Source: Streptococcaceae bacterium AF77-01CM03A | GTDB taxonomy: Bacteria; Bacillota; Bacilli; Lactobacillales; Streptococcaceae | Assembly (NCBI GenBank): GCA_027665725.1 | Contig: JAQDDS010000004.1 | Coordinates: 68,796 to 132,795, forward strand | DNA length: 64,000 nt | Direction of reading: 5' to 3' | Part shown: positions 8,560-17,663 of the stretch, piece after piece | How positions within the stretch are numbered: the first letter of the stretch is position 1 | Layout: each line of letters opens with the position of its first letter | Notes under the pieces: model-generated | Database searches by the model: none | Told to the model about the DNA's origin: nothing | The model's input: only the letters and a program-made list of their open reading frames with translations | Position numbers and translations under genes: made by a program

Positions 8560-8872
8560 GGCGGACGCTCCCTTCTATGATGCCGTTGATAGTGTCAGTG
8601 TAGAGTGTCCACTCTTCTCTGAGTATAAATAGTTGCTCCTCCCCAATCTCTGTTAGGGAGTAGTATTTCCGCATCCGACCTTGGTATTCGCGAGAGTATG
8701 TAGTCAGGTAGCGGTTGGTATCCAGTTTTTTCAAGATGGGGTAGAGGGTAGATTCCTTGATTTTGGCAATGAGTTTAATGGTTTGACTAATTTCATAACC
8801 ATAGGAATCCCCTTGTTCTAGGATGGCCAAGATGAGAAATTCAATCAAGGCCGCTGATGTTGGAAAATACAT
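8546..8872 (-). CDS. PadR family transcriptional regulator
   Basis: 108 aa, a complete short PadR protein (winged helix about residues 8-80, motif YGYEISQTIKLIAKIKESTLYPILKKL, then a C-terminal dimer helix). It leads the four-gene operon, behind a perfect AGGAGGT. PadR proteins usually repress their own operon in response to small molecules or envelope stress. AT-rich inverted repeats immediately upstream are probable autoregulatory sites. Confidence 0.92.
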   Translation of the reverse strand: MYFPTSAALIEFLILAILEQGDSYGYEISQTIKLIAKIKESTLYPILKKLDTNRYLTTYSREYQGRMRKYYSLTEIGEEQLFILREEWTLYTDTINGIIEGSVRHDKN

Positions 8873-8888
8873 GGGGCACCTCCTTTAT

Positions 8889-8981
8889 AGTATATAAAAA
8901 TTTTATATATAATTATTCTACACATACATCATACATCTAAATGTAAGCCCTGTCAAGTAATATGTGTAAAATTTTTATATA
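8889..8981 (-). promoter_or_regulatory. PadR operon control region with AT-rich inverted repeats
   Basis: The word TATATAAAAATTTTA occurs at 8891-8905 and again on the opposite strand at 8967-8981, and CACATA / TATGTG form another pair between them. A TATACT -10 on the minus strand (8889-8894) overlaps the proximal copy and would start transcription only about 10 nt before the padR ATG. The arrangement fits an autorepressed PadR promoter; the binding itself is inferred. Confidence 0.5.
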
Positions 8982-9012
8982 TAAAAAATCTTCTAGCAAA
9001 AACTAGAAGATT
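8979..9012 (-). terminator. Terminator of the MFS gene
   Basis: On the minus strand AATCTTCTAG, a 6-nt loop and CTAGAAGATT are followed by TTTTTTA, overlapping the MFS stop codon. Confidence 0.85.
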
Positions 9013-10177
9013 AGAGGATTTTATTTGCTTTATCTACCATAAAGAGGGCGATTGTCATGATGATATCAATTACTAGAAGAGTCATTACTGCTGGAACCCA
9101 AGACTGGAAGATGTTAAAACTGTAACCAAAGAGAGTTGGTCCAAAGGCCGCTAGAATGTAACCACCGGTCTGGGAAAGTCCAGACAATTGAGCTGTCTTT
9201 TCAGGCGAGCTTGTTTTGATGGAGAAGCAAACCATGAGATAAGGGAAAAGAGCGCTACAGGCAGTACCAATCAAGAGATGCGCTACTAACCAGTATAAGA
9301 AACTGTTGCTTGGGTATAAAAGCATGGCGATTCCTAACATACCAGCCAGAGAGATGACTGTTAACATGATTTGACGGTGATGATTTGATAAACGAGTCGT
9401 CAGACTTGGAATTGTCATGGAGAAGGGGATACTAATCAGTGAAAAGATAGAAGCCAAAAGACCAGCATCTGTATGAGATAGTCCGGCACTAATTGCCATG
9501 GTTGGTAACCAGGTCATGCAGGTATAGAAGAGTAAAGACTGAAGCCCGCCAAATACAATAATAGCCCAAACTTGCTTGTTTTTTAAGATATTCTCTTTCT
9601 CTTGTTTTTTCTCACTTCCTTTTAGAAAATGATTGTGATGATGATTGGGGAACCAGGCAACTAAAGTTAGTAGGCAGACCAAGGATAAGCAGAGAATCAA
9701 ACCTTTCCATGATGTTGCCTGAGTAATGGGGACCGAAAGATAGGAAGCAAGAGCAGTGGCAATCCCCATAGTCGTCACATAAATCGTTGTCAGGAAGCTA
9801 ATCTTTTGTGGGTAGTTTGCCTGAATGACACTAGGAAGAAGCACGTTGAAAATAGCGATACTTGCTCCGATAAGTAAGGTTCCCAGATAGAGCAGAGGGA
9901 GATTGAAGATACGAATCACTGAACCGACGGTCAAGACGATAAGACTATAGGTGAAAAGATGCTCAAGTCCAATTTTTTGAGCTAAGCGGCTTGCAAAAGA
10001 GGAGAAGAGGGCAAACATCAAGAGAGGAAGACTCGTCAAAACCCCAAGTGAGCTGACCTCAACTCCTAAACCTTGGGCGATATCTCCTAAAATAGTTGGT
10101 AAGGCAGTAAAAGGAGTTCTTAAGACTGCTCCAATTAAGATGATTCCTAGAATAAAAAAGAGTGATCGTTTTTTCAT
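9011..10177 (-). CDS. MFS transporter (CynX/NimT-like)
   Basis: 388 aa with 12 predicted hydrophobic segments. The N-terminal motif LRTPFTALPTILGDIAQGLG resembles the CynX/YycB subgroup of the major facilitator family (cyanate/2-nitroimidazole transporter-like). I chose ATG 10177, preceded by GAGG, rather than the 21-codon longer frame starting at 10240. The gene is monocistronic on the minus strand with its own terminator. The substrate cannot be read from the sequence. Confidence 0.85.
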   Translation of the reverse strand: MKKRSLFFILGIILIGAVLRTPFTALPTILGDIAQGLGVEVSSLGVLTSLPLLMFALFSSFASRLAQKIGLEHLFTYSLIVLTVGSVIRIFNLPLLYLGTLLIGASIAIFNVLLPSVIQANYPQKISFLTTIYVTTMGIATALASYLSVPITQATSWKGLILCLSLVCLLTLVAWFPNHHHNHFLKGSEKKQEKENILKNKQVWAIIVFGGLQSLLFYTCMTWLPTMAISAGLSHTDAGLLASIFSLISIPFSMTIPSLTTRLSNHHRQIMLTVISLAGMLGIAMLLYPSNSFLYWLVAHLLIGTACSALFPYLMVCFSIKTSSPEKTAQLSGLSQTGGYILAAFGPTLFGYSFNIFQSWVPAVMTLLVIDIIMTIALFMVDKANKIL

Positions 10178-10390
10178 GTGAACCTCAACAAACTGATTTT
10201 GATAACAGCTTATTTTAAGGCTTTTTCCTATAGATGTCAAGATGGCGTGAGGGAATCCGTCTGTTAGCTGCGAAAAATCATTGAAAAAAGTTTGATAGAT
10301 TTACTAGTTTTTTTCTTGTATTCAAATAAAAATAGGAAAGTCTGGGAATTTGTGATAAAATAGTGAAAGAAAATATTTAGGAGACTGTAA

Positions 10391-11425
10391 GTGATTCAAC
10401 AAATCGATAATTTAATCGTCTCTATTGTGATTAGTGCTTATAATGAAGAGAAGTACTTACCGGGCTTAATCGAAGATTTAAAAAAACAGACATACAATAA
10501 AGGAAATATTGAAATTCTATTTATTAACGCAATGTCTACAGATAAGACAGCCGATATTATTCAGCGATTTATTGCTGAGAATACTGAATTTAGGTCAATT
10601 AGATTGTATGATAACCCTAAAAAGAATCAAGCAAGTGGCTTTAATTTAGGGATTAAGAATTCTAATGGAGACCTTATTTTGAAGATTGATGCGCACTCCA
10701 AAGTCACAGAGAATTTTGTGAGGAATAATGTTGAGTTAATCAATCAGGGAGAATATATCTGTGGTGGCCCTAGACCGACGATTGTTGAAGGCAAAGGGAA
10801 ATGGTCAGAAGCTTTACATATCGTTGAAGAAAATATGTTTGGAAGTAGCATCGCAGATTATCGAAATAGCTCTCAAGACAGATATGTTTCTTCAATTTTT
10901 CATGGTATGTACCGTCGAGAAGTTTTTGAGAAAGCTGGTTTAGTCGATGAACAACTTGGAAGAACAGAAGACAATGAACTTCATTATCGTATCAGAAATC
11001 ATGGATATAAAATAAGATTTAGTCCCAATGTTTTATCTTATCAATATATTCGACCAACATTTAAAAAGATGCTCCACCAAAAGTATTCAAACGGGCTATG
11101 GATTGGATTGACAACTCATGTTAAACCAAAATGTCTATCTATTTTTCATTATGTTCCCTTTGCGTTTGTGTTAAGCATTTTTGTAAGTACTATGCTACTA
11201 CCTTTTTCTCCATTGTTTTTAATGTTTCTAGTAGCAGTTTATAGCCTATTTGTAATTTCATTGACTATACTTACCTTATTGAAACATAAGAATGTAGCAT
11301 TGCTCTTAATGCCATTTATGCTGTTTTCAATCCATTTTGCCTACGGCATAGGCACAATAGTTGGGTTGATTAAAGGTTTTAAATGGAGAACAAGTTATAA
11401 ATCTGAAATTCAGTATTTAAATTAA
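10391..11425 (+). CDS. Glycosyltransferase family 2, membrane-attached
   Basis: 344 aa. A GT-A domain (about residues 8-240) opens with VSIVISAYNEEKYLPGLIEDL and contains a KIDAHS (DxD-like) motif and a TEDNELHYRIR (ED) acceptor-site motif; three or four membrane helices follow. A GTG start is used, 7 nt from AGGAG. The CapD-like dehydratase follows 57 nt downstream, so the pair probably makes and attaches a sugar for a surface glycan. From memory the pneumococcal counterparts are SP_0102 and SP_0103. Confidence 0.9.
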   Translation: MIQQIDNLIVSIVISAYNEEKYLPGLIEDLKKQTYNKGNIEILFINAMSTDKTADIIQRFIAENTEFRSIRLYDNPKKNQASGFNLGIKNSNGDLILKIDAHSKVTENFVRNNVELINQGEYICGGPRPTIVEGKGKWSEALHIVEENMFGSSIADYRNSSQDRYVSSIFHGMYRREVFEKAGLVDEQLGRTEDNELHYRIRNHGYKIRFSPNVLSYQYIRPTFKKMLHQKYSNGLWIGLTTHVKPKCLSIFHYVPFAFVLSIFVSTMLLPFSPLFLMFLVAVYSLFVISLTILTLLKHKNVALLLMPFMLFSIHFAYGIGTIVGLIKGFKWRTSYKSEIQYLN

Positions 11426-11482
11426 GACTCCTTATCTCATGCTCAATTAAACATTTTCTCTGTATAGGAGGATACCATTCAC

Positions 11483-13333
11483 ATGAATAAAAAAATAACA
11501 GATTACGTAATTGATCTGGTTGAAGTATTAAATAAACAACAGAAACAAATTTTTTGGGGATTTTTTGATATTGCCAGTATGGTCTTATCAATTATTGTTT
11601 CCTATATTCTATTTTATGGCTTGATTAATCCAGCCCCGGTTGACTATGTCATTTACACAGCTCTAACCTTCCTTTTTTACCAGCTTATGATTGGATTCTG
11701 GGGGCTTAATGCTAGTATTAGTCGTTATAGCAAAATCACAGATTTTATGAAGATTTTCTTCGGAGTGACTATCAGTAGTATCTTGTCTTATGTGATCTGC
11801 TATGCTTTCTTGCCGCTCTTTTCTGTCCGCTTTATCGTACTCTTTATCCTATTAACAACTTTCTTGATTCTACTTCCTCGTATCACTTGGCAGTTGATTT
11901 ACTCAAGACGTAAAAAGGGAAATGGAGATGGAGAACACCGTCGTACCTTCTTGATTGGTGCTGGTGACGGTGGCGCGCTTTTTATGAACAGCTACCAGCA
12001 TCCTACTAGTGACCTCGAATTGGTCGGGATTCTGGATAATGATGAAAAGAAAAAAGGACAAAAGCTTGGGAAAATCCCAGTTTTGGGTTCTTATGATGAT
12101 CTGCCAGAATTGGCTAAACGTTACAGAGTTGAAAAAGTTATCGTTGCGATTCCGTCTTTAGATCCATCTGAGTATGAACGAATCCTGCAAATGTGTAACC
12201 GTATCGGTGTAAAATGCTTCAAGATGCCGATGATTGAGTCAGTTGTGCAAGGGATTCAACCTCAAGCAGGTGGTTTCCAGAAAATTGATATCACGGACCT
12301 TTTGGGACGTAAAGAGATTCAGCTTGATGAATCTCGTCTGGGTTCTGAAATCACTAGCAAAACGATCTTAGTGACTGGTGCCGGAGGTTCAATTGGATCA
12401 GAAATCTGCCGTCAAGTTAGTCGATTCAATCCTGAACGTGTCATTTTGCTAGGACATGGGGAAAATTCTATTTACCTGATTTACCATGAATTGATTCGTA
12501 AATTCCAGGAAATTGACTTTGTTCCTGTCATTGCCGATATTCAAGATTATGACCGTTTGCTTCAAGTTTTTGAACAGTACGAACCAGCGATTGTTTACCA
12601 TGCTGCAGCTCATAAACATGTTCCGATGATGGAGCGTAATCCAAAAGAAGCCTTCAAGAATAACATTCTTGGAACTTATAATGTTGCTAGAGCGGTTGAC
12701 GCTGCTCGAGTTCCAAAAATGGTCATGATTTCGACAGATAAGGCCGTTAATCCACCAAACGTAATGGGAGCAACTAAACGTGTAGCTGAGTTAATTGTTA
12801 CAGGCTTTAACCAACGTAGCCAATCAACCTACTGTGCGGTTCGTTTCGGTAATGTACTCGGTAGTCGTGGTAGTGTGATTCCTGTCTTTGAACGTCAGAT
12901 TGCTGAAGGGGGGCCTGTGACGGTGACAGACTTCCGCATGACTCGTTACTTCATGACCATTCCAGAGGCTAGTCGTTTGGTAATTCATGCAGGAGCTTAT
13001 GCAAGAGACGGCGAAGTCTTTATCCTTGATATGGGCAAACCAGTACGCATTTACGATTTGGCTAAGAAAATGGTTTTACTCAGTGGCCATACTGAAAATG
13101 AAATTCCAATCGTAGAAGTAGGAATTCGCCCAGGTGAAAAACTTTACGAAGAGTTGCTTGTATCAACAGAATTAGTTGACAATCAAGTAATGGACAAAAT
13201 CTTTGTTGGTAAAGTAAATGTAATGCCTCTTGAAATGATCGATCAGAAGATTGAAGAGTTCCGTACTATGCAGGGTTCTGAGTTGAAGAGAGCTATTATC
13301 AGCTTTGCTAACGAAACAACTCATGTTGACTGA
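11483..13333 (+). CDS. CapD/PglF-like UDP-sugar 4,6-dehydratase
   Basis: 616 aa, the long membrane form. Four N-terminal helices (about 30-135) precede a first Rossmann-like domain (TFLIGAGDGGALFMNS) and a C-terminal extended-SDR domain with TGAGGSIGSE. The active-site stretch STDKAVNPPNVMGATKR has the Asp-Lys pair and Met in place of the usual Tyr, as in PglF-type UDP-GlcNAc 4,6-dehydratases. Probable role: first step to a diamino- or deoxy-sugar for a surface polysaccharide. It is closed by a strong terminator and preceded by GGAGG. Confidence 0.92.
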   Translation: MNKKITDYVIDLVEVLNKQQKQIFWGFFDIASMVLSIIVSYILFYGLINPAPVDYVIYTALTFLFYQLMIGFWGLNASISRYSKITDFMKIFFGVTISSILSYVICYAFLPLFSVRFIVLFILLTTFLILLPRITWQLIYSRRKKGNGDGEHRRTFLIGAGDGGALFMNSYQHPTSDLELVGILDNDEKKKGQKLGKIPVLGSYDDLPELAKRYRVEKVIVAIPSLDPSEYERILQMCNRIGVKCFKMPMIESVVQGIQPQAGGFQKIDITDLLGRKEIQLDESRLGSEITSKTILVTGAGGSIGSEICRQVSRFNPERVILLGHGENSIYLIYHELIRKFQEIDFVPVIADIQDYDRLLQVFEQYEPAIVYHAAAHKHVPMMERNPKEAFKNNILGTYNVARAVDAARVPKMVMISTDKAVNPPNVMGATKRVAELIVTGFNQRSQSTYCAVRFGNVLGSRGSVIPVFERQIAEGGPVTVTDFRMTRYFMTIPEASRLVIHAGAYARDGEVFILDMGKPVRIYDLAKKMVLLSGHTENEIPIVEVGIRPGEKLYEELLVSTELVDNQVMDKIFVGKVNVMPLEMIDQKIEEFRTMQGSELKRAIISFANETTHVD

Positions 13334-13342
13334 AACAGATGA

Positions 13343-13391
13343 GATATTATCCGCGACTTCTTTTAGGTAGGGAGCGGATAGTATCTTTTTT
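13343..13391 (+). terminator. Terminator after the CapD-like gene
   Basis: GATATTATCCGC pairs with GCGGATAGTATC (one G-U pair) around a 19-nt loop, followed by TTTTTT. Confidence 0.85.
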
Positions 13392-13418
13392 GTCAGCCCT
13401 CATGACTCGTGCGCTTAC

Positions 13419-13447
13419 TTGTCAGCTATCAACACTTATGATAAAAT
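13419..13447 (+). promoter_or_regulatory. Promoter of the first DUF805 gene
   Basis: TTGTCA, a 17-nt spacer and TAAAAT preceded by TGA (extended -10), about 30 nt before the start. Confidence 0.65.
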
Positions 13448-13476
13448 ATAGTCATCAAAGTAAATAGGAGTATTTT

Positions 13477-13830
13477 ATGATTAACGCAATTAAAAACTTC
13501 TTTAAGGGTTATGTAGATTTCTCTGGACGTTCAACACGTCCTGATTACTGGTGGATTGGGTTGGCAAACATTATCTTTGCTATTCCTTTTTACATAGTCT
13601 ACGGTAGTGCAATAGCAAATCCAGATAGCGAAGCTGCTGTTATGACTTTGGGTCTTTTCATATTTATTTATTTCATTTTTGGTCTGGCACTTTTCTTGCC
13701 TCAACTTGCATTGACAGTTCGTCGTCTGCGTGATGCTGGTTTCCATTGGGCACTCATTTTCGTTGCATTTGTTCCATTTGTTGGAAGTATCGCTCTTTTG
13801 GTGCTTCTAGCTATGCCATCAAAGGACTAA
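13477..13830 (+). CDS. DUF805 membrane protein, copy 1
   Basis: 117 aa. It has the DUF805 pattern: an N-terminal FSGRSTRPDYWW motif, three or four membrane helices, a VRRLRDAGFHW motif and a short C-terminal tail. It is closely similar to the next gene (shared MINA.KNFFK.Y, GRSTRPDYWW, RRLRDAGFHWA, LLVLLAMPSK), so the pair arose by tandem duplication. Function of DUF805 is unknown. A ribosome site AGGAG and its own promoter support expression. Confidence 0.9.
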   Translation: MINAIKNFFKGYVDFSGRSTRPDYWWIGLANIIFAIPFYIVYGSAIANPDSEAAVMTLGLFIFIYFIFGLALFLPQLALTVRRLRDAGFHWALIFVAFVPFVGSIALLVLLAMPSKD

Positions 13831-14008
13831 CGATAAGTTCAACTTTCTGAAGAATGCTACAAGAACGAAGAAGTTTCAATCTTGACTCGGGTTTCTTGAG
13901 TCTTGTTGGACAATTTACCAATACTCCCAAGTCTCTAGTTGAATTTGGGAGTGTTCTATAATTGTAGGCTTGAGTATCTGCTAGTAAAATAAAAATTGGG
14001 AGAATCAT

Positions 14009-14452
14009 ATGATTAACGCATATAAGAATTTTTTTAAGAATTATGCAGAGTTCACTGGACGCTCAACGCGTCCAGATTACTGGTGGGTTTGGCTAGGAAA
14101 CTTTATCCTTTCGATTCCTTTCTGGATTATCTATTTCTACACTGTATTTCTTAGTACCGTGATGGATTCAGTGAGCGATTCAGCCAGCGAAGCTACTTTC
14201 ATGTTTTTTGGTTTAGTTGCCATTATTTATGCAGTTTTCTACCTAGCCATCTTGGTGCCAACAATAGCTTTGTCAGTTCGCCGTTTGCGTGATGCTGGAT
14301 TCCACTGGGCCTTTATCTTCCTTCACTTTGTTCCAATAGTCGGACGTTTTGCTCTATTAGTTCTGCTAGCGATGCCAAGTAAGGAAGTAGAAATAGTAAC
14401 AATCAATAGACCTAAAGAAGTTGAAAGCGAAGAAGCTACCCCCTTTGAATAA
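14009..14452 (+). CDS. DUF805 membrane protein, copy 2
   Basis: 147 aa, paralogue of the preceding gene with a longer loop between helices (SSTVMDSVSDSASEA region) and an extra acidic C-terminal tail of about 20 residues. The 178-bp gap between the copies contains two hairpins, one pairing ACTCCCAA with TTTGGGAGT, and a GGGAG ribosome site. A bidirectional terminator follows. Function unknown. Confidence 0.9.
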   Translation: MINAYKNFFKNYAEFTGRSTRPDYWWVWLGNFILSIPFWIIYFYTVFLSTVMDSVSDSASEATFMFFGLVAIIYAVFYLAILVPTIALSVRRLRDAGFHWAFIFLHFVPIVGRFALLVLLAMPSKEVEIVTINRPKEVESEEATPFE

Positions 14453-14496
14453 TTGGATGAGTACAGGGAATGTTATTCTCCACATTAAGATCAGAC

Positions 14497-14536
14497 AAAA
14501 AGCTCCCAAACCTAACTTTTAGGCTGGGAGTCTTTT
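14497..14536. terminator. Bidirectional terminator
   Basis: CTCCCA...CCTAA pairs with TTAGG...TGGGAG, flanked by AAAAG and CTTTT, between the DUF805 gene and the convergent HAD gene. Confidence 0.85.
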
Positions 14537-14539
14537 GTT

Positions 14540-15181
14540 TTAGAGTTTTAATTGTAGATGATGTAAAATGTCTCTTGGTTGATGTGCAACCCAGTCAGGT
14601 TGATAGGTCATGAGGTCCTTCTCGTCACCAAATCCCCAAGTAACCGCTAGTTTTTTAATGCCAGTTTCTTGGGCGCCAATCATATCAAATTTTGTATCTC
14701 CGATAAGGACAACTCTATCTGGGGCTAGGTTATGAGTTTGCAGAGCTTGGCAAATGACATCCGCCTTGTGTAAAGCCTGAGGACTTGAACCATAGATGCC
14801 GTCAAAGAAGTGATCGATTTCAAAATTAGCTGTCATATGGACTGCTGTCGGAGTATTTTTTGTTGTCGTGATATAGAGAGGATAATGTTGGGATAGTTCA
14901 GTGAGTAGTTCCTTGATTTGTGGAAATAGTTGGGCTTCGTAAACTCCTTTTTCCTTATAGTAGGAACGATAAAGCTGGATAGCTAGCTCAATCTGCTCAG
15001 TTGGTAAGCAACTAGCGAAACTAGTTTCCAAAGGAGGTCCCATAAAACCACGTATGGTTTTTGCGTCTGGACTAGGGACTCCCAATTGTTCAAAAGTATA
15101 GGTGAAGCCATTGTGAATACCGATCGAGCTGTCCACAAGGGTTCCATCTAAGTCGAAAAAGATGGCTGATAGGGATGACAT
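14540..15181 (-). CDS. HAD hydrolase, phosphoglycolate phosphatase-like
   Basis: 213 aa with all four HAD motifs: I FFDLDGTLVDS, II TTTKNTP, III Lys in LHKADVICQAL, IV IGDTKFDMIGAQ. The cap region between motifs I and II is the alpha-helical type found in Gph/PpaX. Likely a small-molecule phosphatase, substrate unknown. The start is behind AGGAGA, 23 nt after sdaAA, so it is probably the third gene of the serine dehydratase operon. Confidence 0.9.
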   Translation of the reverse strand: MSSLSAIFFDLDGTLVDSSIGIHNGFTYTFEQLGVPSPDAKTIRGFMGPPLETSFASCLPTEQIELAIQLYRSYYKEKGVYEAQLFPQIKELLTELSQHYPLYITTTKNTPTAVHMTANFEIDHFFDGIYGSSPQALHKADVICQALQTHNLAPDRVVLIGDTKFDMIGAQETGIKKLAVTWGFGDEKDLMTYQPDWVAHQPRDILHHLQLKL

Positions 15182-15204
15182 TGATTCTCCTAGTAATCTT
15201 GAAA

Positions 15205-16077
15205 TTATTCGCCGAAGATTTCTTTTTGAAGGCGACGGCCTGTCGGTGTGGCTGCGAGACCACCTTCGGCAGTTTCACGAAAGGTAGTTGGGAGGCTAGA
15301 GCCTACTTGGTACATGGCATCAATGACTTCGTCAACTGGGATTTTTGATTCGATACCAGCTAAAGCCATATCAGCTGCGATGAAGGCGAAGCTTGCTCCC
15401 ATGGCATTACGCTTAACACATGGAACCTCAACCAAACCTGCAACTGGATCGCAGATAAGACCGAGCATGTTTTTGATAACGAAGGCGATAGCCTGACTCG
15501 CTTGATAAGGAGTTCCACCTGCAGCTAGAGTTAGGGCAGCAGCGCTCATGGCAGAGGCAGATCCAACTTCGGCTTGACAGCCTCCTTCAGCTCCCGAGAT
15601 AGAAGCGTTATTAGCAATGACGAGCCCAAAAGCACCAGCAGCAAAGAGAAAATTTAGTTGTTGTTCATGCGTTAAATTTAACTTTTGAATAGCAGATGTG
15701 AGAACTGCAGGAAGACAACCTGCGCTACCTGCGGTTGGTGTCGCACACACAAGGCCCATCTTGGCATTGTGTTCATTAACGGCAATGGCGTTACGGGCGG
15801 CAGACAAGACAGTGAAGTCTGATAAGGTCTTTCCTCTTTTGATGTAGTGGTCGAGCTTAGCTGCATCACCACCAGTCAAACCGCTACGAGATTTCTTTTC
15901 GCTGAGACCAAGCTCGACGGAAGCTTTCATGACTTCAAGATTGCGTTCCATGAGGAGGAGAACTTCTTCTCGCTCGCGACCAGTTAGCTCATATTCAGTA
16001 GTAATCATGAGCTCAGCAACATTACCTTGAAAATCTAGTTCGGCTTGTTCGACTAATTCTTTGATAGAGTAAAACAT
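15205..16077 (-). CDS. sdaAA: L-serine dehydratase, iron-sulfur alpha subunit
   Basis: 290 aa. This subunit converts L-serine to pyruvate and ammonia using a 4Fe-4S cluster. Cysteines 167, 209 and 220 have the 42- and 11-residue spacing of the known cluster ligands in the fused Legionella enzyme, and the SGAEGGCQAEVGSASAM and DPVAGLVEVPC motifs are intact. It follows the beta subunit with an 8-bp gap. Start chosen at ATG behind TAGGAG. Confidence 0.96.
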   Translation of the reverse strand: MFYSIKELVEQAELDFQGNVAELMITTEYELTGREREEVLLLMERNLEVMKASVELGLSEKKSRSGLTGGDAAKLDHYIKRGKTLSDFTVLSAARNAIAVNEHNAKMGLVCATPTAGSAGCLPAVLTSAIQKLNLTHEQQLNFLFAAGAFGLVIANNASISGAEGGCQAEVGSASAMSAAALTLAAGGTPYQASQAIAFVIKNMLGLICDPVAGLVEVPCVKRNAMGASFAFIAADMALAGIESKIPVDEVIDAMYQVGSSLPTTFRETAEGGLAATPTGRRLQKEIFGE

Positions 16078-16085
16078 ATTTTCTC

Positions 16086-16757
16086 CTATTGAAAGAAATT
16101 GACATTGTGCAAATGAGGAATTTTACGAATTTCTTCGATAGATTCTTCACAGTTGCGACTATCAACTTCTATAATCATGATGGCTTTCTCCCCGGCCTTT
16201 TCTCGGGTCACATTCATTTGGGCGATGTTAATGTCAAAGCGAGACAGGGCCTCTGTCACATGAGCAATCATACCCGGGACATCCTGATGAACGATGATAA
16301 TAGTAGGGGTGTTCATGTTGAGAGATACGGCAAAACCATTTAATTCTGTCACCTGGATATTTCCACCGCCGATTGAAATTCCTGTTACGCTGATAGTCTT
16401 ACGATCGTTCTTAACAGTGATTTTCGTAGTATTTGGGTGGGGAGCATTACTGTCCTTTTGGATGGTCCACACGATTTTAATGCCACGCTTGTGGGCGATT
16501 TCTAAACTATTTGGAATTTCAGGGTCATCCGTATCCATTCCCAAAATACCAGCTACAAGGGCAAGGTCTGTCCCGTGTCCACGATAGGTTTTTGCAAAAG
16601 AGTTAAAAAGCTGGAATTCAACCTCAGTTGGAGTATCATCAAAGATAGATGACACGATTTTACCGATACGAACAGCTCCTGCCGTGTGACTACTAGATGG
16701 CCCAATCATGACTGGTCCAATGATATCAAAGACAGATTGAAAACGAAGTGATTGCAT
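16086..16757 (-). CDS. sdaAB: L-serine dehydratase, beta subunit
   Basis: 223 aa. The N-terminal domain opens FDIIGPVMIGPSSSHTAGA, the family hallmark, and a C-terminal ACT domain (about residues 148-220, starting TIIIVHQDVPGMIAHVTEAL) may sense serine. It leads the operon sdaAB-sdaAA-HAD on the minus strand behind AAGGGG. Two-gene serine dehydratases are typical of Gram-positive bacteria. Confidence 0.96.
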   Translation of the reverse strand: MQSLRFQSVFDIIGPVMIGPSSSHTAGAVRIGKIVSSIFDDTPTEVEFQLFNSFAKTYRGHGTDLALVAGILGMDTDDPEIPNSLEIAHKRGIKIVWTIQKDSNAPHPNTTKITVKNDRKTISVTGISIGGGNIQVTELNGFAVSLNMNTPTIIIVHQDVPGMIAHVTEALSRFDINIAQMNVTREKAGEKAIMIIEVDSRNCEESIEEIRKIPHLHNVNFFQ

Positions 16758-16787
16758 CTGTTTCCCCTTAAAAAGATTCTTACTTCT

Positions 16788-16796
16788 ATTATAGCA
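16788..16796 (-). promoter_or_regulatory. Extended -10 of the serine dehydratase operon
   Basis: On the minus strand TGCTATAAT lies about 30 nt before the sdaAB start. No good -35 is present, which fits an extended -10 promoter. Confidence 0.5.
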
Positions 16797-16869
16797 AAGA
16801 TTAGATGTAAGTGCTTAATTACTTTCTGAAATATACAAAAAGATTAAAATGCTTTTATAACAAGGGTTT

Positions 16870-16976
16870 TGTAACAAAAAGTGGCTTTTTTAAGTAAATA
16901 AATCACAGTTCTGTAACATTTCTACACAAATTCGTTAACAAATAGTAACATTAGAAAGGTATCATGGTAGTATAAG
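16870..16976 (+). promoter_or_regulatory. Control region of the LysM gene, candidate WalR (VicR) sites
   Basis: TGTAAC occurs at 16870 and 16912 and on the opposite strand as GTTAACA and GTAACA around 16934-16950, before a TGGTAGTAT -10. The pneumococcal homologue is reported in the WalRK (VicRK) regulon, whose sites are TGT(A/T)A(A/C/T) hexamers. The exact hexamer-N5-hexamer pair is not perfect here, so this is a candidate only. Confidence 0.4.
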
Positions 16977-16997
16977 AAAAAAGGAGAACTTTTTTAA

Positions 16998-17624
16998 ATG
17001 AAATTAAACATTAAATCTAAACTTGCAGGATTTGCAGTTGTACTTGCTTTCCTTGCACCATCACTTACTTTTGCACAAGAAACAAAAACTTATACAGTTA
17101 AACCTGGAGACACTCTTTCAGAAATTGCTGAGACTTACAACACAACAGTTGAAAAATTAGCTAAATTGAACAACATTAAAAATGTTGACCTTATCTTTAT
17201 TGACCAAGTATTGGTTATTGATGGGGCAGCTCCAGTTGCTGAAACTAAAACAACAGAAGCTCCTGTAGCAGAAGTTGAAGAAACTCCAGCAGTTGCTGAA
17301 ACTGTTGTAGAAGAAACTACATATGAAGCTACTTACGAAGCTCCAGCTTCAGCACCTGCAGCAGCAGAAAGCTACTCAGCTCCAGCTGCAACTGTAAGCG
17401 GATCTGAAGCAGAAGCTAAAGAATGGATCGCTCAAAAAGAATCAGGCGGTAGCTACACAGCGACAAACGGACGTTACATCGGACGTTACCAATTGACAGA
17501 TTCTTACTTGAACGGTGACTACTCAGTTGAAAACCAAGAACGTGTAGCAGACGCTTATGTTGCAGGACGTTACGGTTCATGGACAGCTGCTAAGAACTTC
17601 TGGCTTAACAACGGTTGGTATTAA
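16998..17624 (+). CDS. Secreted LysM protein with Apf-like C-terminal domain
   Basis: 208 aa. A signal peptide (LAGFAVVLAFLAPSLTFA) is followed by one LysM peptidoglycan-binding domain (about 31-75, YTVKPGDTLSEIAETYN), an Ala/Pro/Glu-rich linker and a C-terminal domain EWIAQKESGGSYTATNGRYIG...NFWLNNGWY. That last domain resembles lactobacillar aggregation-promoting factors and transglycosylase-like folds, with Glu in KESGG as the plausible catalytic residue. Likely a cell-wall hydrolase or remodelling protein. From memory it matches pneumococcal SP_0107. Confidence 0.9.
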   Translation: MKLNIKSKLAGFAVVLAFLAPSLTFAQETKTYTVKPGDTLSEIAETYNTTVEKLAKLNNIKNVDLIFIDQVLVIDGAAPVAETKTTEAPVAEVEETPAVAETVVEETTYEATYEAPASAPAAAESYSAPAATVSGSEAEAKEWIAQKESGGSYTATNGRYIGRYQLTDSYLNGDYSVENQERVADAYVAGRYGSWTAAKNFWLNNGWY

Positions 17625-17635
17625 GAAGATATAGA

Positions 17636-17663
17636 AAAGGAAGTCTCAATGACTTTCTTTTTT
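17636..17663 (+). terminator. Terminator of the LysM gene
   Basis: AAAGGAAGTC, TCAAT, GACTTTCTTT and more Ts follow the stop codon. Confidence 0.8.
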
